NCBI RefSeq assembly: GCF_001540865.1
Contig: NW_017893380.1
Span: 27,356-91,355 of the forward strand
Reading direction: 5' to 3'
DNA: 64,000 nucleotides
Origin: Ananas comosus
Lineage: Eukaryota; Streptophyta; Magnoliopsida; Poales; Bromeliaceae
Shown here: piece by piece, positions 24,069-34,778 of the stretch
Layout: each line of letters opens with the position of its first letter
Numbering within the stretch: position 1 is the first letter of the stretch
Program-made: the position numbers and the translations under genes
The notes under the pieces: model-generated
Seen by the model: only the letters and a program-made list of their open reading frames with translations
Told to the model about the DNA's origin: nothing
Databases searched by the model: none

Positions 24069-26543
24069 TGTGACGCCCCGACACCCGCCTATTTGGTCGG
24101 ATTCGGGCACGCCGACAGACCGTCGAACGGACAGAGTTTCCCCTGTACGTCCTAGGTGTCGCAATCAATACAATTCACGATGTTCCAACTAGGAACAGAA
24201 ATCAACATACAGATTGCATATGGAAAGGTATCAACAAATTAAACACATCCTATGTTATTACAAACATTCACATTGATACATTTGCTTACATCACAATTAC
24301 ACTTTCTCTCCAACATACAATCTGAGTTATTACAATTTATTACACATTTGATACATCTTGTTCTTTTATTTCTCTCTACCCCTAGGCTATGCCGACTCGG
24401 GGTACTATTATCTCTGGTCTCTGGGTAGGGCGCTATCTACGAAGCTATGCCCTTGCCTCGCGCCGCCGCGCCGCTCACGTGCAAACCTGTAACACCCCAA
24501 AACAACGTGGGGTGAGAACCAACTCCATGGTTCCCAGTGGGTACGGCCACCCAAGGGAAAAGCTCGACCAATAGGTCCAAGGAGGCACTGCAACAAGTTA
24601 GTCAAATAACATATAACAGATATATATTCAATATTGAACTAAATGTCATGCCTCGCAAAATGCAATATGCAATACCTGTAACTCTATGCAAGTAGATTAC
24701 TTGATTCTACTTCATATTATTAGCCATTCTTTTACTTTATTAGCTATTCTCGATCATTAGATTTTCTCTAGTCTTTACTTAGTCACATTACGCTCATCGG
24801 CGATTCTTTCCTAAGGTTGCTCATACCTTAGCCATCTATGCCACTCGACTCGGTTTTGAGTCAATCCTCTGCGGATAGTCCGCACACTGGCTGCTCAACA
24901 GCCCATCGCACTCGATGACTGAGCCACCCGGCGGCGAAGTCGTCGCACATGCTCAGCTCTGGCTTAAGTCACCCTGCGGCATAATCCACAAATCGGCTCA
25001 ACCATCCGATGGCGAAATCGTCGCACACGCCACGACGATGGTTCTTTAGCCCTGGGCGGCGAAATCGTCGCACACACCCCGCACCACTCTAGGTGTTCCA
25101 CAAGTCCTAGGATTTCAGAATCCATTTCACAGTACTCAAGGGTTGGTCTTAACCCTATGGAATTGACCTATCTAGGTCCAAGCCTTTACTCGACCTAAGT
25201 TAATGCTTTAGGTTCGTTGCTTTCATACTCTTAGCCTAGGTTTATTAACACTAGGTCCATTATTCTCGTCTACCTAGATTCACTTGACTCTAGGTTTAAC
25301 ACTTTTCATTACATAACCTAGGTTTACTTTAACACTAGGTTCATTACCTTTAACTCACAACCTAGGTTAACTTAACTATAGGTCCAATCTTCACCTATGT
25401 TCTCTAACATTAGGTTTAATGCCATTCTTGTTAACCTATATTCATTAACACTAGGTTCATTATCACTCTTGTTCAACCTAGGTTCACGACTCTAGGTTCA
25501 ATGCGACTCGATCTATATGTATACATATGTCCTTTACTTAGTATTCTTACATTAGCATCCCTATAACATGCTTATTATACATGTACTTAGTATTTTTACC
25601 ATGTCATCATCTATATTCTTAGCATTAACCACATGCTTGCATTTATTAATTCTACATCATGCTTATCATACAATTACTTAGCATTCTTTACACTATGTCA
25701 TTATGCATCATTTGGTAGCCTAACTTAGCATTCTCATACACATGCTCTATCGATAGCTACCACTACATGCATCAATGATAAATATTTAACTTAGACATAC
25801 AGGCGACCTAGTCACTTCGGTAAACACAACCCACCTTAACTCGCGTTCCGATTGCTTGTCGACACTTGCAATCGGCCTCCCGCGGCACCGGTATCCGGCA
25901 CGGCCCAATATTGCAACTGCGCCACAACCGTGCTCAGCTTCGCAGCCTCGGAAATTATAGGTCTTCGGTTATGTGCCACGGTGCACCAAATCCATTTCCA
26001 CGATTTTACGACGTCGCCTCGGCCCTCCAGGCGGAAACGAAGCTAAATCGTCAGTTTCTTCAATATCTTTGTAACGGCTCGACGGATTGCCGAACCGACT
26101 TCGCCAACGCGTTCGTTTACCTAGCAATTAGGTTTACGGAGGGTCAAATGAGATCACACTCATCTATTTACAAAAATCCCACTTTGGATGCCCTAGATGC
26201 TACTATTGCAAAAACCACCAAATCGATCTTCGACTCATGCAATAAACATCTATCTAGCATCAAAGGAGCCTACCAAATTCACTTCTAGAGCATTTAAACC
26301 CATCTCTAGAGATCTACCATGAGAGGGTAACAAAGCGTACCTCTCCAAGCTTCTCTAAACACAAGGAAGAAGAAGGAGATGACGAGGATCCCTTTCTTGA
26401 ACTTCCTCTCCTTTTTCTTCTTCTTCTCTCCTTCTTTTTCCTCTTCTTTTTCTCTCCTTCTTTTTCATTTAGAGAGAGAGAGAGGGATGGATTTGGGGTG
26501 ATACGGTGAGGGAAAGAGAGAGGGAGGTGTTCTAACCCTCTCT
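24069..26543 (-). repeat. Element D 5' LTR, start missing
   Basis: It aligns with 17102-18106 and 20630-21880 of the 3' LTR. It ends at 24069 next to the PBS. Its outer end is replaced at 26544 by the CACTA terminus, removing U3 upstream of the GA-rich leader. It lacks solo LTR C, so C inserted after D. Confidence 0.87.
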
Positions 26544-28377
26544 CACTACAAGAAAATGATTTACAGGTGACATTAAAAATTTGTCACTAAAAATAAAAAA
26601 TTTGTCACTAATAGTTTTAGTGACGATAAATACCATCACTATAAGTTGTCACGGTAGGTCCCGTGGCAAATAGATTTTGTCACGGAAAAAAAAATATTGT
26701 CACTAAAAATAGTATTAATGACAAGTTAATTTTGTCACTAAATATTACTTATTTGTCACCCAATAATATTTATGAAATGGTTGAACATTAAAAATAGTAA
26801 TATTAGGTGACAACATATGCCGTCACTAATAGTTAGTGACATCATTATCCGTCACTAAATATTACATTTATGACGATGATTATTCACTACACACTAATAT
26901 TTAGTGATAATAAAGCTTGTCACAGAATATTACATTTATAACGATAATATTAATCGCCGACATATTGTCACTAATATTTAGTGACAACAAAACCATTATT
27001 TATGATACAGTTCCAAACAACCAACTGATATTTATGATAAAAACAAATCGACGAGATTTTTAAGTTCTAATAACGAAAAGACATTAATATTCTCACATTC
27101 GTCATACAAAATACCTCCTAATATCTCCAATTTTTTAAGTACATAACAAAGAGTTTTCAAATTCAAACTAAATGATTCAATCTAAAATAAGTACATTTGA
27201 TTACATGGTCCACATCCAAAATAAAGGATTGTCGAATAACACTAACACTGCGTAAAAATTGCACCACTCATCCTTACCTGCAATGAATAAAAAATAAATA
27301 TAATTAGACAAAATTAAAATCTGAAAGAAAGATAAAATAAAAAAAAATTGATGTTAAGGGTAAGTATGATCCAAGGGCTACATTCTTTTTCTCAATGTAT
27401 ACTCTTTCCTCATCTTCTAATAATTTCTAATTTAATTTAACAAAATAAAGCTAGAAATTAACTGTAAAATAAAGCTAGAAATAGATGTCTAGAATGGCAA
27501 ATGATAGATAGATCAAGAAATGCTGCAGAGTTTGCAGTCAAACTCAAAGGTCAAACGATGAAGACCAGTTTTTCTAGTCTACGAAATAGCAAAGCAATCC
27601 TGTAAATACTCGATCTCCTCTTTAATGTTAATTTGTTGGAGTATAACAAACTCTCGTTTAAGCCCAGATGAGGACATCGGGGTATGTTCAGATAACCCAG
27701 CCTATTCTATTATCAATTTGATATTGAGTTTCAGAAATTCGAAACCATGAAAACAATTTTGTGGATCAGGAGAGGAAATATAATGATAAGGAAGTAAATG
27801 AGCATTTTAAAGTCTTTATATACATTTACAGTCGAGAATCACAAAAATGTACTTAACACATATCTAAACCCAAAGTCAAACAGCACTGAAGACCAGTAAT
27901 TAACTTACACGAGCTAACTAGCCATAATTTTTTTTGCCAGTAGAGTCTCTCTATTACAAAGAATTAATTGATACAGACCAACTGAGGAGATTGCCAACCA
28001 TACAATTGTTCTCATTGCTATGTTTAGGGCATGAGTCATTGTTTAGGACCAATCAATAGAAAACTGTGACTCTATATATTCCATCAACCACTCTAGGAGC
28101 ATAGTCTCACCTTCATATATGGTCCAAGCAACAATGATCAAGTAAACAATAAAATACATGTAAAAAAGATAGAAAACTTATTTGAACTAGAACATTTTGA
28201 ATCTACTAGCTTATATGAACTAGAACATTTTGAATCTACTAGCTATATAGATTTTCCTCTTGTGGTTGTAGGAGTTTGATTTTACTCCCTAGCAGGGTTT
28301 TTTCAAGGTTACATATGTAGATACATCTTTACAACATTCTGTATATGGACGGAGAATGAAGAAGAAAAGATACTCAC

Positions 28378-28907
28378 AAATGTTGTGCATTGAGGAGTTG
28401 ATCCCAGCCCGGAGACGCATTCATTGACATCAGGAGAGTTCCATTCAACTGATTATCAGCAAGGTCTAGCCAAGAGAGGTTCGAAAGCTTTCCCAATGTA
28501 GCAGGTGTCTTTCCTATGAACTTGTTTGAGTTCAGCACCCTTGCAGCAGAAAATTTAAGAACTAATTATATGCATCCATTGGTCATCAATTTGCTATTTA
28601 CATGATAAAAAAACTAGAGAGCTATATGATGATCGTAATCTTACAAGAAGGTGAGTTGGCGTAGATTGCCTAGCTCATCTGGGATAGTACCGTTGAAGCT
28701 ACACTTAAATAGGATTCTATATAAAAGTTCAGATAGAGTAGTAAATTAATTAAATGAGTTACTTAAGAGCAAAATTGTTATCGTAACAAAAGGCATGGAT
28801 TGTAATTATAGTAGTAAGCTGGAAAATCATACAGGTGAGTTAGCTATGTCAAGTTCCCAAGTGCTGGTGTGAGTGGACCTCCAAGTTTGTGATTGTAGGA
28901 CAAGTCC
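28378..28907 (-). pseudogene. Captured LRR receptor-kinase fragment, copy 2
   Basis: Three minus-strand exon-like blocks with GT..AG borders. 28833-28907 encodes DLSYNHKLGGPLTPALGNLT, then a stop. 28645-28716 (72 bp) encodes CSFNGTIPDELGNLRQLTFL. 28378-28539 encodes NKF..PATLGKLSNLSWLDLADNQLNG and a following Leu-rich stretch. They correspond to blocks in copy 1. The LRR cap exon of copy 1 is missing because about 530 bp is deleted here. Similarity is to LRR-VIII-1 (HPCA1-like) ectodomains. It is a non-functional fragment. Confidence 0.82.
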
Positions 28908-29217
28908 CTGCAGTTAAAATTGTTAGTATCCTAATTTTTTTGCTAGTTGAATACTTGATGTGTATCAGGACAGGAGAGCTGAATTCATAACCGCATTGAT
29001 CAAACAGATGGAAAATTACTAATTTATCCCTGAAATTTGTTCTATGCCACAAAGTAAGTCCTTATGTATTTCATTGGTTTAATCAGCATCTTACGAGCTG
29101 AAACTGCCGTTGAAGCCTTGGTGTAATTGGAAAATAGCGAAGTATTTTGTGAGGAATGTTTTTACTCTTTCCATTAAAATAAAAAGAGTAGAATGTAACC
29201 AAGTTTTTGAACAGCAA

Positions 29218-32200
29218 AGTCTCAAACGCGAGATAGAATCTATCCAACAGATATGACTATTGGAGTGCTTGAGATTTTCTTAGGGCTCATGTAGGAGTTC
29301 AAAAGCTAAACAAAGTATCAAATGTTTCACCTCTAAACTTGATTAATAATGGGTAAGCAACAAAGGTACTAAAAAGGACAAAATCTAAGGATATAGTAAC
29401 AGGCAAGCAGAGCATATCTCTTCTGAAATTTCCTTCAAAGCATCAAATCTGCCATCACATTTAAGTTATCTAACCGACCAAAGAGTTAAAGAAAATATGA
29501 CAAACAACATGTAATCGAATTTCTGTGGAAACCTCGAAAATTGTCCTGTTTTATATCAGTTTCATATTTGATTAGACTGAAACGAGTGCGGAAACATACA
29601 TTCTCCAGCCTGTTTCACTAAAGGCCAATTTCAATCGGTAGTGGTTGAGACTGGTTGAACTATGGAAGCCAGCACATGCGGAGCTAGAATTATTAAATCA
29701 CGAAATTCCAAATCTACTCACTGTGAAAATCTTGGTGCTCAATACCTTTAGACCATGTTTTCCAACTCTACTCTTCTATTCTGCCAACATTTTATTTTGG
29801 TGAAAATGTACTGTGACCACCTCAGCCATAGGACTTCGTAAAATAGAAACCAATCCACGACCACTCCCTAGAACTTTGATACTTTCTTTTATTCACATTT
29901 TACTATTCTAGTCTTATGCGTTTTGCATGTCATGCACAAGGAGATTGTTTAGAAGAGATGAGGATCAGGAAAGGACCTATGATTCTAATTTCTTTTGCTT
30001 CAATTATGGGGAGAAGGCGGAGAGGAAAAACAAGGGCAGTGTGGAAGGTTTATAGTCGAAGAGAAAGGATGTCATAAATTATGAGAACTCGATTTCGCGT
30101 GTTATCTAGCTGGAGTCGATTAGCCAATTACTGTATAATTGCAAGTGGGAAATCTCATGATCTCACAACTTTCATGCCAAACCAAATACAGATTCTGTTA
30201 ACGTTATTTAGAATCACATGTTCCATCAAAAGAGAAATTTATGCATGAAACATAAGAAGTAACAAAAAAATTAAAAATAATAAAAAAATAGCATGGGAAT
30301 TTGCAACCTACTCACTTGTTAAGCTTCTTCAGATGGACTGGGAGATGTTGAAGAAACGTATGCCGAGGTCGGTGGTCGAAGATGTGGCCTAGAGGGGAGG
30401 CTATAATGCGGAGCCCCAAGCTCGTGTTGCGGAGCTCGTCCACCTCAATCGCCGGAGATCTTTCCGGTGGCGATCGCCCGAGATCTTGACACCCTTTCCA
30501 ATCTTACAAGGTCTTTTTTATAGGCTTACCACCATAGTGTATGCAGGAGGACAAAGGTGTCAAGATTGAAGCAGTTTTCAGCAAAGAACCAACATATATG
30601 TTTAGAAAACTAACTCAAAACTCAAAAGTAGATGCCCAACATAGTAAACTAAATGAAGAGAGAGGAAATAAGATACTAGCAAAGAACCGACATACATACT
30701 AAACAAACAAACTAAAAACTAATATCTAGAATGGCGTACAGAAGGACAGCATAGTTAAGATTAGACAAACAATTGGTTAAAATAATCATCCATCTAACTA
30801 AATTAGAGATGTCTATTATGCAAGGTGAGATATCAAGAGAGCAACACAAGAATAGCAAACAATCGGCACATATATTCATCAAACTAACACAAAAATAGAC
30901 ATGCAAGAAGGCAAACAAAACTAGTAGCTTTTAGCATATAGGCAGGATATTGGCTCATCAATTGAATTCCAAAATGATGTTTATGATAGCAAAATGAACA
31001 AGCAAGGGAGCAAAACAAAATTCAACAAATATAATTATCAAACTGAACTAATTGTAATTCTGAAAATAACCATGTCACATTGTCATCAATCTAACTCAAA
31101 AAATGGATATCTAGGATGGCAAACTAAACTGGCAACTGTATAATAAGATTCAATGAAGTAAGTGTCATATGAGTTGAATATAGCAGCAACAACTTTAACC
31201 ATTATATGGACCATCAAATTCTAACTAAATAATGATAGAATATGAGATATGATAAGCCAAATTAACCCTCAAATGCTACACAAAAAGATGATAAAATAAT
31301 TACCAAACTAATCATCAACTTAAGCACCAAACTGACCATAAAAATCCCCAAAAACCTTAGATCGTGGGAAGCTCCAATTCCGACAATGGATCCAAAGAGA
31401 TCACCATAGATCCTGGTACAATCCTTGATTCATCTTCATAATTCACCACCTGTAAAGGAGTTTTACGAAGTATCCCTTGATTTATAGCAACGTTCGAAGA
31501 TTATCTGGTTGTGTTTATGGCAACTTATTTGATTTTGACCTCATGGTTTCAGTAGTGAAAGCATGTAAAAGTGCGGTGATTCCTCAGATTTTGTCCTTAT
31601 TTGATTATATTTTTGGTAAATTTATTTCATTAGGTAAGTAGTTTGTTCCAGATATGGCTAGAGAATTTTGATATAAGAAAATGCCTAATCTCTTGTTTAA
31701 AGCACTGAGCTGCTTAGAAATAAGAAGTTAAACTACAACACTACAAGGCAAGAAATTCTTTTATTCATGAGATAAGGGAGAAAACTCATTTGCAACATTT
31801 ATCATATCATGTATCATAAACATGATGGTTGGTAATCAGATAAGCCATAATAGTTTAATTTATGACACTATTGAAACATTTGCATGCCATGTGACAGAGG
31901 AAATTTAGTTGATAAATAAATGATTTGTTTATCAAAATTTCTCACCAATTTTCACTGAGCCCCATTAAAGAAGGAATAAAACCGGCGCCTCCTCTATGGA
32001 ATCAACAAGCAAAACCCTGTATCTGTTGCTCTTCATCTATAAATAGTTTTAAGTAAATATTTTTTGTCAGAACACATTATTTTACTAAAATTATTCTCGA
32101 AACTAATGGTGCAAGAAGGAATAAGATGAATATCCATCTATCATCATAGTCTATAAAGTTGATTGTCATTATCAATTTACTATTGATCATATATAAAATA

Positions 32201-34099
32201 CTTAAGATTTATGGTCATTCCCTATCAGGTATAGGCTAATAGATGCCTTTTTATAGTCTTGTAATTTACAGAGTATGCAGTTGAAAAAATAGCATTATTG
32301 AGAGATCGACATAAGACTCCTGGGGATAATTTCTTGTTACTAACTAACATATCTACCATTAATTCTATCATCAAATTAGTTCATTAATTATACTTTAATA
32401 TGTTTTTTGTTCTTTTCTCCCAATTTTTTCCATTGGGATGAGTTTGATGTTCAAGAGAAACTGCCATCTACTCATTCACATAATACAGCTTAAGTAAATT
32501 ATTTTTGCAATCTTCTTTTCTAGGTCTTATTCTTGTAGTAAGATTAAAAGTAACGAGTAAAAAAAATAAGGTTTATTGAAAGTCACTCTGATGGGATCGG
32601 GACCCATAGGTCAAGCTAATTTAGTTCATTATGTATTTATTGTAACAGTAACAAAATGACAAAAGCTCTGAAGTCTATTGAGATTCATTTAAAGGACATT
32701 TATTTAATACTGCTACCTACTTGTTTTATAGGTGAAAAATAAAACTTTCAGAGAAGTTTCCTTACAGATGTTAATTCTTATCTATTGCTCTCCGGACAAG
32801 CATCACCTATTGCTAGATTTTGACAACCCTATTAAACAACAACCAGTAACTAATATTATTTGATGTTTGGATGGAAGACTTTTGTCTTCGAAACAACCTA
32901 AAAGCACAAATAATTAATGATTAATGACATCAAATGATCCAAAAAATTAGACACCACAACAAGAGTTTATTGCAATTAGGTCACAAGTTGATAATACAGA
33001 AATACAAAAACATAAGTGGCAATTCTCACCCTATCATCCTTAAACGTTAGGTAGTTCGATCAAAATCGGTGATAGTTGAGATTAGCTCAATATATTTTAC
33101 CATAAACAAATGCATAGTTTATCCTACGAACCATATAATTACTCAATGCATCTTAATCTACTAAACATTATAATCTAAGCTAAATTAATACCTAGACCTC
33201 ATTATAGACCATATGATATGAAATTTTGATCCTTTTATGATATGAAATTTTGATCCTTCTCCATTAAATAGAAAGTAATCACAAAGAAAACAATAATTAG
33301 CAGTAAATTCTGTTTTTAAAAAAAAGATCAGATAATCNTCAATGCTCATAAAAGGCTTCTACAAACATTTTATATAGTTGAGTATACATGAGTATAAATC
33401 ATGCATTAACACGATTCATTTGCATCAATCAGGGTGCTTAATTTATATATTCGATCCATACATCACAAAATGGTGTTTTAATATTTTATATTCAACAGAA
33501 GTTCAGTGAGAACCATTCCAAGTAAACCCAATTCGATTCAACTACGAACCAATATACCCATTACTGCATATTTATGAGTGCCCAAGACTAATCAAGAATT
33601 ATTTGAATAACAAAGTGATCTGCTAAAAGAATAAATGAGTGGGCAGCTTAGCCCTGTCCCATGATGAAGGAAAGCTCATCTTAAACGAATTGTGAGCTTA
33701 GGAGATAGGTAGGATTATCAATTCGCTTCATCATATGCCGAAACTACACAATATTGTCTTGCTTCTCCTACAAACCATTACAGATTCCAACACAGAATTC
33801 TTGAATCATCAGCGGAACATGTAGATCATTTATAGCATTCCGACATAGTTTATCACTTTCCTCACAATTTTTTTGCAATTATTGCAAAAACTAACAATTT
33901 CCTGATCAAAATTTAAGCAGGATAGGTCAAATTCTTGATCCAAATTTTGAGCGTTCTCAATGAAATGAAAAGAAAAATATATCTAAAGTCCGAAATCTAT
34001 GCCTACAAAAACTCCACATAGAAGAACACAAGTAAAACAGGTGATCAATAAAGAAGTACTTTGTTTCCAAATTGAGAAACGAAATAGCAAAAATCTCAC
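29218..34099. other. CACTA copy 2 interior, no recognisable gene
   Basis: AT-rich DNA with only short chance frames. A GC-richer island at about 30340-30500 and a possible coding-like minus-strand patch at 31370-31445 could be further captured exons, but I do not recognise them. A single n lies at 33338. Confidence 0.5.
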
Positions 34100-34442
34100 C
34101 AGTTACGCTGCCCCCCTTCCTTGAACTCCTCCTCAAGTAACCGCTTCTTCTCCTGGCCAATCTTCGTGAGCTTCGAGGAAAGAACACGAGAAGCAGCGCT
34201 CTGAACCTTTTTACGACGAAAACAATGATCAAACGGGCGAAGACGAGCCCTAATCGGCGAAGAACGACCCGAGAATGGCCGAAAAGAGGAAAACGAACGA
34301 ATCGAGAAGGGGACGGAGAGGGATCCGACCTGTACCTAGCTGCGATATGGATCGCCGTCACCAGGAACCCTAGAATCACCCCGGAGAGGTCCAGGGAGAG
34401 GCGCTTGTACGCCCTCGTCGCGATCGCGCTGGAGAGCGCCAC
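34100..34442 (-). pseudogene. Captured TMEM19/PGR-like (DUF92) gene fragment
   Basis: Two exon-like blocks on the minus strand. 34336-34442 encodes ALSSAIATRAYKRLSLDLSG followed by a hydrophobic helix ending HIAAR, with a GTACAG donor. 34100-34200 encodes KLTKIGQEKKRLLEEEFKEG followed by GQRNW, with CAG acceptor and GTGAG donor. The wording matches the N-terminal part of plant TMEM19-like proteins (DUF92), membrane proteins with several helices. A small indel shifts the frame at the start of the second block and no ATG is in frame upstream. It lies about 340-680 bp from the CACTA right end, so it was probably carried by the transposon. Confidence 0.72.
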
Positions 34443-34616
34443 CGCCGGCGATCACCGGAGATCTCGGTAGGAACGAGAGCTAGATACAAATGGGAAGGGT
34501 TTGGGAGAAAATAAATGTCGGGGTATGCCAACAATAGGTGAGGTTTGGAACTTAAAATATAACATGCTAATACGAATAAAGAAAAAAGTTATTGATATTT
34601 TAAAAAACATTAGTTG

Positions 34617-34670
34617 TGGTATAGTGGTTAAGAGGGATAGAAGAGATGTATAGGTTGCGGGTTTAAGCCC
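34617..34670 (+). other. tRNA-like A/B-box pair (Pol III promoter-like)
   Basis: TGGTATAGTGG at 34617-34627 fits the A-box consensus at all fixed positions. GGTTTAAGCCC at 34660-34670 fits the B-box with CG changed to TA. Spacing is 32 bp. The sequence between does not fold as a clear tRNA, so this is a decayed tRNA-derived piece or SINE head rather than a tRNA gene. Confidence 0.45.
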
Positions 34671-34760
34671 CAATCCTTAATTTTTTGTGACAGTTTTTTT
34701 TTTTGTTTTGTAACTAAAAATATCTTTGGTGACATACGAAATTCAAATCCGTAGCAAATG

Positions 34761-34778
34761 CACTACTTTTTTGTAGTG
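34761..34778. other. Terminal hairpin at CACTA right end
   Basis: CACTAC-TTTTTT-GTAGTG is a perfect 6 bp inverted repeat with a T6 loop. It abuts element B sequence. Confidence 0.65.

Larger units (their letters stand above)
17102..26543 (-). mobile_element. Ty3/gypsy element D, gag-only (TR-GAG-like)
   Basis: Two LTRs of one family flank a 1.7 kb interior that holds a PBS, a truncated gag, a non-coding spacer and a PPT, with no pol. The 3' LTR (17102-22339) has lost about 230 bp at its inner-window end and carries solo LTR C. The 5' LTR (24069-26543) has lost its first roughly 440 bp at the start of CACTA copy 2. The two LTRs look very similar by eye over their shared parts, suggesting a fairly young insertion. 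Confidence 0.82.
26544..34778. mobile_element. CACTA transposon copy 2 (8.2 kb, non-autonomous)
   Basis: The left terminus is CACTACAAGAAAATG and the right terminus ends TTTTTTGTAGTG, giving inverted CACTACAA ends. The left subterminal region is rich in GTCACTAA/TAGTGAC motifs. Inside are a captured LRR receptor-kinase fragment and, near the right end, a captured TMEM19-like fragment. I find no TNP2-type transposase. The left flank is LTR D but the right flank is element B, so the flanks do not match (see findings). Confidence 0.8.

Noticed and set aside
29284..34000. Transposase gene expected in the CACTA interior
   Set aside because: No frame longer than about 70 residues and no TNP2-like motif seen, so the element is treated as non-autonomous.
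33957..34442. 161-residue minus-strand frame taken as one protein
   Set aside because: It reads through an intron and the wrong frame of the second exon. The splice-aware reading fits a TMEM19-like fragment.
34617..34672. Functional tRNA gene
   Set aside because: Box motifs are present but no cloverleaf, acceptor stem or anticodon arm can be drawn.
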